Of a DNA stretch of 54,232 nucleotides, positions 36,799-43,450 are shown piece after piece (within the stretch, counting starts at the first letter, position 1; every line of letters begins with the position of its first letter). Location: contig NZ_BDQX01000339.1 in the NCBI RefSeq assembly GCF_003112455.1, positions 136,938 to 191,169 on the forward strand, in the 5' to 3' direction. A model generated the notes under the pieces. That model searched no databases, was not told the DNA's origin, and saw only the letters and a program-made list of their open reading frames with translations. Position numbers and translations under genes: made by a program. Source of the DNA: Paenibacillus agaridevorans (GTDB lineage Bacteria > Bacillota > Bacilli > Paenibacillales > Paenibacillaceae).

Positions 36799-37017
36799 AT
36801 GAAAGCGAGCTCGTCTGGTCAGCCGGACGACAGCTTCAAGCCGGACAACAAAATGACAATGGCCCAATATATGGCCGTGTTGTACCTGTCCTTATCTACG
36901 AGGATGGGGGAACTACTTCGGGCATGGGCATGGGAAAAGCTATCTCAAGGAAATGGACAGCTGGATTCGCAGGAGACTCCGAGCCATGCAACTCAGAAGT
37001 TGGCGAAAGATACGTAA
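36799..37017 (+). pseudogene. Possible SLH-domain remnant
   Basis: The phrase PDDSFKPDNKMTMAQYMAVLY resembles the core of an SLH module (GDGTFxPxxxITRAEFxAxL), and AWAWEKL resembles the next helix. No signal peptide, ribosome binding site or second module can be seen, and other frames overlap. If real, it is a decayed fragment. The rest of 36761-37406 shows nothing beyond the repeat at 37331. Confidence 0.25.
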
Positions 37018-37330
37018 GCTTCACAGGGAGTTACGTAGAAGGTTATTCAAAGGAGATCTCCCCAAGCTTAGAATGACAGCTTGGAGAAACTCGCAATGCA
37101 TGCATGTCCATTTCTCGATGCCAAATAACTTGTTTAAGGAACTCGGTCTATGCATACTTGTCGATCTTTACAATAATCTACATCCCCAAAGGGGATAGCA
37201 CTATTCTTTTGTCGGTGTTAGCGCTGATCCGCAAAATGTAGCAGTAAAATCCGCTATAAAGGGTCACACCATGCCTGATCCGGTGTTACCCACAACTGGT
37301 TCATTATCCAGCGTAAACGCGCAATTTCGT

Positions 37331-37375
37331 CGGTGTGATCGGCAATTAGGCCGTCAAACCAGCCGACCAAACTAA
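37331..37375. repeat. Interspersed repeat, copy B
   Basis: GTCGGTGTGATCGGCAATTA and the following GTCAAACCAGCCGACC match copy A at 33314-33358 at most positions. Confidence 0.5.
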
Positions 37376-37406
37376 GGCTGTTAAAACAAAAAACAACCCC
37401 CCCCCA

Positions 37407-37446
37407 TTAATTAAGTATATACTTAATTAAGTGTTTACTTTATAAT
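37407..37446 (+). promoter_or_regulatory. ArsR operator and -10 box
   Basis: Bases 37407-37430 form a perfect 24-bp palindrome (half TTAATTAAGTAT). A TATAAT box lies at 37441-37446. The A of the ArsR ATG is 7 nt after that box, where transcription should begin. The palindrome falls over the -35 region, as expected for an autorepressor. A run of nine or more C directly precedes it. Confidence 0.7.
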
Positions 37447-37452
37447 AAGCGC

Positions 37453-37803
37453 ATGGACAAATTTACAGCGATTGCAGACATCACGAGAAGGCGTATCATC
37501 GAGCTGCTCGCCACCGAAGGCGAGTTGTCGGCCACGGACATATGTGGACACTTTCAAGTCAGTCCTCCAGCTATCTCCCAGCACTTGAAGGTGCTAAGAG
37601 AAGCGGGCGTCGTAAGTGTGGAGAAGAGGGCGCAGCAGCGGATCTATCGGTTAAATCCGGAGGCGATGGCTGAGGTCGAGGACTGGGCAAAGCAGTTCCG
37701 CGAGATGTGGAGCAGAAGATTCGAGAAACTAGATGCGTTGCTGGAAGCGCGCATGAAGGCAGGACAACAATCCAAACCATCGGAAGGGAACGATGAATCA
37801 TGA
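37453..37803 (+). CDS. ArsR-family regulator (paired with SRPBCC protein)
   Basis: A 116-residue winged helix-turn-helix protein (IADITRRRIIELLATEGELS, QVSPPAISQHLKVLREAGVV) with a C-terminal helical extension (about 75-116). No metal-binding Cys motif such as ELCVCDL is present. It belongs to the SdpR/AHSA1-linked ArsR group rather than the arsenic sensors. ATG 37453 has no ribosome binding site, and the TATAAT spacing predicts a leaderless transcript. The stop overlaps the SRPBCC start (ATGA), so the two are co-translated. Confidence 0.9.
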   Translation: MDKFTAIADITRRRIIELLATEGELSATDICGHFQVSPPAISQHLKVLREAGVVSVEKRAQQRIYRLNPEAMAEVEDWAKQFREMWSRRFEKLDALLEARMKAGQQSKPSEGNDES

Positions 37804-38297
37804 CAACAGTCAATGAAACGAAGCTGATTGCGGAGCCGGGCAGCCAAATGATCAAGATCGAAAGAGAATTCAATGCGCCGAGAGAGCTTGTATTCGAAGC
37901 ATTTACGGATGCCAAGCTGTTCGTAGAATGGATGGGGCCACGCATTTTGAAGATGAACCTCGAGACGTTCGAACCGCGCGACGGCGGCAGATGGAAGTAT
38001 GTGCATAGCGACAATGACGGCAACGCCTATGCATTCCGCGGCGTGTTCCATGAAGTGACGGCGCCGGTGCGCATCATCCAAACGTTCGAGTTCGAGGGAC
38101 TGCCGGAGAAGGGACACGTTTCCCTGGAGACAGCGGAATTCGTCGAGCTGCCTGGAGGACGTACCCGAATCGTGATGGAATCCATCTTCCGCTCGGTAGC
38201 CGACCGCGACGGCATGCTGCAATCCGGCATGGAAAGCGGCATGAACGATTCCTTCCTGCGGCTCGGAGAGCTGCTTGAGAAGCTGCAATCGAAGTAG
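37800..38297 (+). CDS. SRPBCC (AHSA1-type) protein
   Basis: A 165-residue START/Bet v1-fold protein. The N-terminal IKIEREFNAPRELVFEAFTD and the WMGPR and GGRWKYV motifs are those of the AHSA1 group. The fold makes a hydrophobic cavity that binds lipids or small organic molecules. ArsR-SRPBCC pairs are common in Bacillales, but their ligand and function are mostly unknown. ATG 37800 overlaps the ArsR stop. A second such pair lies at 47694-48574. Confidence 0.9.
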   Translation: MTTVNETKLIAEPGSQMIKIEREFNAPRELVFEAFTDAKLFVEWMGPRILKMNLETFEPRDGGRWKYVHSDNDGNAYAFRGVFHEVTAPVRIIQTFEFEGLPEKGHVSLETAEFVELPGGRTRIVMESIFRSVADRDGMLQSGMESGMNDSFLRLGELLEKLQSK

Positions 38298-38363
38298 CGG
38301 CCAGACAACGACATCAGCTCCGAGCCAACTCCGACTCCGACACCTGCGCCACTACCAGGTCAG

Positions 38364-38517
38364 GCGATCGTATCCGTCTATCCAACCCATCGCAAAGAAG
38401 CATCCACGTCACCCGCAAAGTGGCGCCGGAAGCTTTTTTGCGATTGTAACCGTCTATCCAACCCATCGCAAAGAAGCTCCCTACGTCACCTGCAAAATGG
38501 CGCCGGAAGCTTTTTTT
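38364..38517. repeat. Tandem duplicated 76-bp terminator-like unit
   Basis: Two copies with a 76-bp period: each begins GCGAT(C/T)GTA(T/A)CCGTCTATCC, contains CATCGCAAAGAAGC and ends GGCGCCGGAAGCTTTTTTGC. In each, GCAAAGAAGC pairs with GCTTTTTTGC at the end, giving a hairpin with a T-rich 3' arm. They terminate the ArsR-SRPBCC transcript, and the duplication gives two terminators in series. Confidence 0.75.
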
Positions 38518-38602
38518 GCTTAATAAGAACTATCTCTCAATTTCTTGGAATGAAGCTGTCCCCATGATCTAGCGCAGCCAGCCAACTTGCGAAAGCTCAG
38601 TG

Positions 38603-38881
38603 CTACGAAAACGTCATGGTCATAACTATGCCAAAGCAGGCGGCATTAAGCAGAAAGGTAACGCCAGCTCCGATAAGCAGCCCTTGTACGATGCCTCCAC
38701 GCTTTCTGCATATGATGATCGCGGGCAACAAATACAAGAGTTGAACAACGCCTATAAAAAAGAAGCTGACGGGAAATAGAAACAGCAGCAGATGGAGCAC
38801 GGCCAGCAATCCGATGCCGAGCCATACGTCTTTCGTATGCCCGGGCGGCTTGTTGTTCCCGTCATTCTTTCCAGTCAGCAT
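38603..38881 (-). CDS. Small three-helix membrane protein, third gene of the Lgt-like/radical SAM operon
   Basis: A 92-residue protein with a hydrophilic N-terminus (TGKNDGNNKPPGHTKD) and three hydrophobic helices: about 21-42, 44-58 and 66-90 (IVQGLLIGAGVTFLLNAACFG). A good AGGAGGGAAAGTAT ribosome binding site precedes ATG 38881. The first 20 nt overlap the end of the radical SAM gene in another frame, so translation is coupled. I recognise no family. Its place suggests a membrane partner or scaffold for the other two proteins. Confidence 0.75.
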   Translation of the reverse strand: MLTGKNDGNNKPPGHTKDVWLGIGLLAVLHLLLFLFPVSFFFIGVVQLLYLLPAIIICRKRGGIVQGLLIGAGVTFLLNAACFGIVMTMTFS

Positions 38882-40304
38882 ATACTTTCCCTCCTGGCCT
38901 CATATCGAATTCGGCTCTCAGCGCTTCCAGCTTTTTCTCTTGATCGCCGCGATAGAACATATTGTAGGTATCGAAAGGAATGATTCGCCCGTCGGGATGC
39001 ACGATATGGACGCAAGACTTCTTGACGGATCGGACGTCGAAATTGTACGGGTCCAGGAATTGCATAATAATGACCCGGAACACGTTGTCGTAGCCGATAT
39101 GCTCGGGCACGGATACCATCGGCAGGCAGCACAGCAAGTTTTTCAGCGACAGGGCCGACGAATCAGGCGAGTGGGCGGTCGAAAACAGCTCGAAAATTTT
39201 GGACTTCAGCGTCTGATCCTGCTCGAATACGATCGTGTTGCGTCCGCCCTCCAGCAGAATCTGAGGATCGATCAGGCCGGTAAGCGGCAGCACTTCTTCG
39301 CCGAGCTTCAGTGCGTAACCCATTGCCAGGCAGTCGGGATGGCAGGGTACGGGGATGATGTCCTCTTCGCGGAAGATGCCGGATTGATCTATTATGCTCT
39401 GCCGAACCTCGCTGAGCGTCAGCCGATCCTTCGCCGGATCGAATTCCTCCAGTCGTCCTGCTGCCTGGATCGGTTGGAACGTGACGCCGCGCACGGCGGG
39501 CTGCTTCAGTCCAAATTGGATGATGTCGCCGATCTCGTCGTCGTTAAGTCCCTTCTTGAGCGTAACGACGAGCGTGGTCGAGATGTTGAATTCGTTCAGA
39601 TGGTCCAGCGCCCTCCTCCGAACGTCACGCAAGTCGACGCCGCGCAGCTCTCGCAGAGCTTCCTCCCGGAAGCTGTCGAATTGCAGGTAGATCTCGAATC
39701 CGGGCGTGTATTCGGCAAGTCTCTTCACGAACGCGCGATCCTGGGCGATGCGCAGGCCGTTCGTATTGACCATGATATGTTTGATAGGCTTGCTCTTGGC
39801 GAGATCCAGTATTTCAAAAAACTGAGGGTGAATCGTCGGTTCGCCGCCGCTGATCTGCACGATGTCGGGTTCCGCTTCATTGCGGACGATGGCGTCCAGC
39901 ATAAATTCGATCTGCTCGAGCGTGCGCCACGATTCCTTGTGCGGAGACGATTCCGCGTAGCAGATCGGGCATTGCAGATTGCATCTCTCGGTCACCTCGA
40001 GCAAGGTCAGACAGCTGTGCTGCTCGTGGTCGGGGCATAATCCGCAATCGTACGGACAGCCGTAACAAATGGGGGTATTCCAGTGCATAGGCATCTCGGC
40101 AGGCTTCAGAAATTCACGGCATCGCTTATAATAAGCCGCATCGCTCGCGATCAGCACCTTCTCGCGTCCGTGATGCCCGCAATATTTCTGCAAGAAGACC
40201 TGGTCGTTTTCGATAATGACCTTGGCCTCCACCTTGCGCAGACATTTCGAGCAAATGCTGTTCGTCAGCTCGTAGAAGAGGTAAGGCCTGTTCTTCGTCG
40301 TCAT
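38862..40304 (-). CDS. Cys-rich radical SAM enzyme, Tes-like (tetraether lipid synthase family)
   Basis: A 480-residue protein. The SAM-cleaving cluster motif is C108-x3-C112-x2-C115 (VTERCNLQCPICYAES), followed by the SAM-binding GGEP (ISGGEPTIHPQF). Extra cysteines precede it: C18, C21, C42, C62 and a dense set C80-x2-C83-x3-C87-x2-C90 with C98 (CYGCPYDCGLCPDHEQHSC). This pattern, with CPYDCGLCPxHxxHSCL directly before the radical SAM motif, is that of the family containing archaeal MJ0619/Tes, which joins lipid tails by C-C bonds. Bacterial relatives have been linked to membrane-spanning lipids. ATG 40304 begins right after the TAG of the Lgt-like gene with AAGGAGG upstream. Family membership is well supported; the reaction here is unknown. 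A different C-C bond-forming or methylating role is possible. Confidence 0.82.
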   Translation of the reverse strand: MTTKNRPYLFYELTNSICSKCLRKVEAKVIIENDQVFLQKYCGHHGREKVLIASDAAYYKRCREFLKPAEMPMHWNTPICYGCPYDCGLCPDHEQHSCLTLLEVTERCNLQCPICYAESSPHKESWRTLEQIEFMLDAIVRNEAEPDIVQISGGEPTIHPQFFEILDLAKSKPIKHIMVNTNGLRIAQDRAFVKRLAEYTPGFEIYLQFDSFREEALRELRGVDLRDVRRRALDHLNEFNISTTLVVTLKKGLNDDEIGDIIQFGLKQPAVRGVTFQPIQAAGRLEEFDPAKDRLTLSEVRQSIIDQSGIFREEDIIPVPCHPDCLAMGYALKLGEEVLPLTGLIDPQILLEGGRNTIVFEQDQTLKSKIFELFSTAHSPDSSALSLKNLLCCLPMVSVPEHIGYDNVFRVIIMQFLDPYNFDVRSVKKSCVHIVHPDGRIIPFDTYNMFYRGDQEKKLEALRAEFDMRPGGKVYADWKE

Positions 40305-41066
40305 CTACAATTCCTCCTTGTGCGAATGCTGCGGCCTTCTGAGCCTGCTGCTCATCAAATAGCCGTAATAGATCAAGCCGGCTATGCATGCCAATTGGAC
40401 ATTGTTTAGCCCGAGATAAGGATGCGGGGTCGGTTTGATAAAATCGACTGTGAACCGAAATAGCAGATAACCCGTCATAAATAGCTGGAAAACCATGCCT
40501 TCCGGCATTGCGCCTTGACGTTTCTTGCGATACAGAACTACGCCTAGCACCAGAAGAAAAACGATCTCGTACAGCTGTGTTGGATGTCTCGGAATGCCAT
40601 CGCCGAAATCGACGCCGATCGGCCAGGTAGTGGCTGTGCCGTAAGTGTGATCGTCCAGACCGGTCATGAAGCAGCCAATGCGCCCGATCATCATGCCCAG
40701 GATGATGGGAAGGGCCATGTCATCGCCTGTGGAACGAGTGATGCCGACGCGTTTCTTCATCCACTCCACGCCTATCAGCCCGCCAAGCAGTCCCCCGACA
40801 ATTGTTTTGCCTTCCATCATATAAACGTAGTCGTTCCAGTTCTCAATCGTCCTCGCGGGATCTTCCAGCCAATACAGCAGCTTGGAGCCGATCGCGGCTC
40901 CGAGGATGGCTCCGACGATGACCCAGATGCCTTGCGCAAGGGGAAGCTTATCTTTGCTGCGGGTAAGCAGATACACTCGAAAGCCAACAAAGTAAGCCAA
41001 TGCTTCGAAAACCGTGTGTGGGTGCAGTTTGATAAAACCAAGATCGATCCAGATGGGAAAAGTCAT
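40305..41066 (-). CDS. Lgt-like membrane protein lacking key Lgt residues
   Basis: A 253-residue polytopic protein, homologous throughout to prolipoprotein diacylglyceryl transferase (FIKLHPHTVFEALAYFVGF; GGLLGGLIGVEW; MIGRIGCFMTG; IPRHPTQLYEIVF). True Lgt moves diacylglycerol from phosphatidylglycerol to the lipobox cysteine. Here the essential HGG motif is replaced by IVGG (KTIVGGLLGG) and the conserved GRxxNFxN reads GRIGCFMT. The Arg of that motif is kept. It is therefore probably not the housekeeping Lgt but a relative with altered chemistry that still handles a phospholipid or diacylglycerol. It is the first gene of a three-gene operon with a Tes-like radical SAM enzyme. ATG 41066 follows CAGGAGA. 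Confidence 0.85.
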   Translation of the reverse strand: MTFPIWIDLGFIKLHPHTVFEALAYFVGFRVYLLTRSKDKLPLAQGIWVIVGAILGAAIGSKLLYWLEDPARTIENWNDYVYMMEGKTIVGGLLGGLIGVEWMKKRVGITRSTGDDMALPIILGMMIGRIGCFMTGLDDHTYGTATTWPIGVDFGDGIPRHPTQLYEIVFLLVLGVVLYRKKRQGAMPEGMVFQLFMTGYLLFRFTVDFIKPTPHPYLGLNNVQLACIAGLIYYGYLMSSRLRRPQHSHKEEL

Positions 41067-41232
41067 CGCATTCTCCTGCTACCTCAGTATTGGAATCGTT
41101 TTCTCTTACATTCGATGGAAGCGCGTGGGATTCCTCCCCTTTTTCCAATACATTCAAAAGATCATAACAATCTCAAGGTCCTATTACGCGCGCCGAGATC
41201 GCGAAAATCGTAGCGGCGTTTGTCAAATAACG

Positions 41233-41273
41233 AAAAAACCGGGAGCGGCGTATGCTCCCGGTTTTTATTTTTA
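41233..41273 (-). terminator. Terminator
   Basis: AAAAACCGGGAGC (41234-41246) pairs with GCTCCCGGTTTTT (41254-41266) around GGCGTAT. Both sides carry A/T runs, so it can act in both directions; on the minus strand it ends the DUF4395 transcript and insulates the Lgt-like operon. Confidence 0.85.
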
Positions 41274-41274
41274 C

Positions 41275-41402
41275 CACAATAGAATTTATAACTTTTCGAG
41301 CATTCGAAAACCGAAATTCTATTTGGCGATAAATCCTACCTCTAAACGCGGTCGCTCACCCTCGAAAGGCCTCGATAGAGGATTTCTCATCATTTCGCCA
41401 TA
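41275..41402. repeat. Interspersed palindromic repeat, copy 1
   Basis: CACAATAGAATTTATAACTT, then TTCGAAAACCGAAATTCTAT and TTGGCGATAAATCCTACCT. AGAATTT/AAATTCT and CTTTTCGA/TCGAAAA make it an imperfect hairpin. Related sequences are at 42546-42693 and, partly, 7491-7540. Confidence 0.6.
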
Positions 41403-41432
41403 ACGCAGGCTAGTTGCATATATCCACGAGGC

Positions 41433-41864
41433 CTATTGAGATCCATGCCGCAATCTTCTAGCGCGGAACTGCTTGTATTGGAAGTAGATCGTGCAGCCGA
41501 TGCAATAGCCGAGCAGGGCGGCGAGCGCCGCGGCGCCCATCATAGCGGCAAAGATATTGCCCGCGGTGCCGAAGCCTAGCAGCAGACTAACAAGCGAAGC
41601 GGTCAAGAACAGAACTGCGAGCAAATTGTTAAATCGCTGGAGTTCGACAGCCTCGGTGCCGGAACGTGATACGAGGCTGCCCAAGAACGGGCGAGCGATG
41701 CGGACGAATAGATTGGCCTTTGCGCCAAAGGCGAGGCCGATTGCTTGTATGAAGAACAAAACGGCGATAATCCAAACGGACTGAGTGATGAAGAAGGCAA
41801 TTAGTGACAAAACGATGCCCGCCTGATTGCTCCTTACGTATGGAATAGGAATTTCCTTCACCAT
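41433..41864 (-). CDS. DUF4395-family membrane protein
   Basis: A 143-residue membrane protein. The family normally begins with a short KEIPxPxVRxNQ segment, which fits a start at ATG 41864 (MVKEIPIPYVRSNQAG). An ATG at 41897 in the same frame lies right at the predicted transcription start and cannot be excluded. Four hydrophobic helices (about 18-50, 82-130) flank the conserved RPFLGSLVSR. Function of the family is unknown. It is divergent from the GIY-YIG gene. Confidence 0.8.
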   Translation of the reverse strand: MVKEIPIPYVRSNQAGIVLSLIAFFITQSVWIIAVLFFIQAIGLAFGAKANLFVRIARPFLGSLVSRSGTEAVELQRFNNLLAVLFLTASLVSLLLGFGTAGNIFAAMMGAAALAALLGYCIGCTIYFQYKQFRARRLRHGSQ

Positions 41865-41904
41865 TAAACCAACTTTCTTGATTGGAATTAAAGTCATTAA
41901 ACTG

Positions 41905-41933
41905 AGTATAATCTGACGCGAAATTTTTGGCAA
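41905..41933 (-). promoter_or_regulatory. Promoter of the DUF4395 gene
   Basis: On the minus strand: TTGCCA (41933-41928), a 17-nt spacer, TATACT (41910-41905). Transcription would start near 41898. Confidence 0.6.
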
Positions 41934-42033
41934 TGGGAACGATGAGAGGATGACAATGAAGATTCCTCTAAACATTCGGGCTGTATTGTGATAGTATGGT
42001 TCTGTCTAATGTGAGAAGAGGAAGTGACAGAAC

Positions 42034-42390
42034 ATGATCAATATTACAATCCCGGAGCCGGATGTTACGATTCTCAAACAGAAGGATCCGCAGCTCAGCC
42101 ATATTTACGGCTTTACCGATTTCCACTTGATCACGCGGGAGAAGGGCGGATTTTTTGCCTTCTATAACGACAAGGACGAGCTGCTGTTCGTCGGCAAAGC
42201 GAGGAAGCTCAGACAGCGAATCAAAAAACACTTTGAGGATACCGTATCCGTGATGAAGAACCATCGGGAAGAGGTAACGAAGATCGAAGTGTTCGAGAAC
42301 GAAAGTCCGCTAGAGCGGGAGCTGTATGAGACGTACATCCTTAACACGCGGCAAGCGAAATATAACGTAGAAAAAGTGTTCTACAAGTAA
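42034..42390 (+). CDS. GIY-YIG-type nuclease-like protein (UvrC N-domain-like)
   Basis: A 118-residue single-domain protein. GGFFAFYNDKDELLFVGKAR fits the GIY-YIG core (GxY..YVGK) in a GFF/FVG variant. The catalytic Arg is in KLRQRI and the metal-binding Glu in NESPLERELYETYI. It resembles the N-terminal domain of UvrC and Bacillus stand-alone relatives such as YurQ. A nicking nuclease role in repair is possible; loss of the first Tyr may alter activity. ATG 42034 follows GAGGAAGTGACAG. Confidence 0.85.
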   Translation: MINITIPEPDVTILKQKDPQLSHIYGFTDFHLITREKGGFFAFYNDKDELLFVGKARKLRQRIKKHFEDTVSVMKNHREEVTKIEVFENESPLERELYETYILNTRQAKYNVEKVFYK

Positions 42391-42415
42391 GAGGACCGCG
42401 TCAGCGGGCTATATA

Positions 42416-42468
42416 AAAAGCAATTCGCAGACAGGAATGCATAGGCCTGTGCGGATTGCTTTTTTTTA
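42416..42468 (+). terminator. Terminator after the GIY-YIG gene
   Basis: AAAGCAATTCGCAGACAGG pairs with CCTGTGCGGATTGCTTT around AATGCATAGG, with one mismatched step, followed by TTTTTTTAT. Confidence 0.85.
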
Positions 42469-42479
42469 TATAATAAAGT

Positions 42480-43315
42480 CATTTTTTCCATTTCGGAGCG
42501 AAACGCGCTGCTTTGCCAAAGGACGGCGACGGCCGTTCACCGTGCCACATAATAAAGTATAAGTTTTCGGTCTTCGAAAACGGATTTCTTATTGGCGATA
42601 TTACCTACCTTATGCTTCCGAAGCGGCTTTACTTAGCAAGCTGGAGGTCGATCATCTTCGAGAGGCGAGGGTAGAAGTTTTCTCGTGGCGTTCTCTGATG
42701 TAGATGTGTTTGTACAGTTTATGCCAATATTCCAGCTGAGGGCTTGGCGCGTTTGGTCGCGGATGGTGGTAATTGGAGTGCTGGAGTTGGATTGCTGTTG
42801 CTGGAGTGCTTGCGCTAGTATACGACCTTGGATATTTTCACATGCGTTATAACAATTGAGCGAAAATACACAATTATGATGTGGATAGAGCAATGAATTC
42901 GTACATTTGTACATTTATACACAAATTTTGTTTCAAAAAGGTCCCTAACGACGATATGAGGAGAGGATTTGTGTATTTTCGTACAATTTGATGTGCAGGA
43001 GGCCCATCTCTTTAAGAAATTGGGGAGAAATGCACAAATGTGTAGAGCGGTCGATTTCCTGGCCATACCATGTACAGCCTCGGCAATGAGTTCTCTATAG
43101 GAGATGGTGCGATACGAATAGGGGCGACGAGTGGTCTACAGCGGGACGTTCGTGGTGATGTCGGCCGTGCTGACCTTAGTCCCCGAGGGTGGAACTTCTC
43201 GTCGAGTAGATGTTGGCGTCTACTGAGAGAATTGGAGTGATAGCGTCGCTGATGTCCGTTAAGTTCGTGGTGCGCGGTGAGGCGGAGTAATATCGAGTTT
43301 TATTTGGTAGGAGCT
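42480..43315. other. About 0.85 kb without a supported gene
   Basis: It begins with copy 2 of the interspersed palindromic repeat (42546-42693). The middle part is AT-rich with recurring words such as GTACATTTGTAC, GCACAAATGTGT and CGTACAATTTG. Short frames exist on both strands (for example 42633-42914 and 42815-43066, minus) but lack ribosome binding sites and any family resemblance. The part from 43080 to 43315 is GC-richer and also unassigned. Confidence 0.5.
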
Positions 43316-43395
43316 GCACGTATAGCACCATGTGGCTGCTGCACCCGCACGTATAGCGCCGTGGGTACAGCTCCGGTACTTCGAGCACCATGGGA
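43316..43395. repeat. 31-bp degenerate tandem repeat, about 2.5 copies
   Basis: GCACGTATAGCACCATGTG at 43316, GCACGTATAGCGCCGTGGG at 43347 and the weaker TACTTCGAGCACCATGGG at about 43377. Confidence 0.55.
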
Positions 43396-43408
43396 TCCGC
43401 GCCCGCCA

Positions 43409-43428
43409 GGGGAGAGATTCGTCTCCCC
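43409..43428 (-). terminator. Terminator of the MocR gene
   Basis: GGGGAGA-N6-TCTCCCC, 23 nt beyond the MocR stop. It has no T run on the minus strand, so efficiency is uncertain. Confidence 0.45.
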
Positions 43429-43450
43429 CTTCCCCTTTGGCTTCACCCCG

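Noticed and set aside
36711..37198. Three overlapping plus-strand frames after the GH42 gene
   Set aside because: They begin in the terminator stem or lack ribosome binding sites. Only one has a faint SLH resemblance, which I list as a low-confidence remnant.
42633..43066. Two overlapping minus-strand frames (93 and 83 codons)
   Set aside because: No ribosome binding site, odd Cys/Ile/Thr-rich composition in AT-rich DNA, no family resemblance.
43316..43395. CRISPR array
   Set aside because: The 31-bp units are contiguous and degenerate, with no unique spacers, and no cas genes are near.
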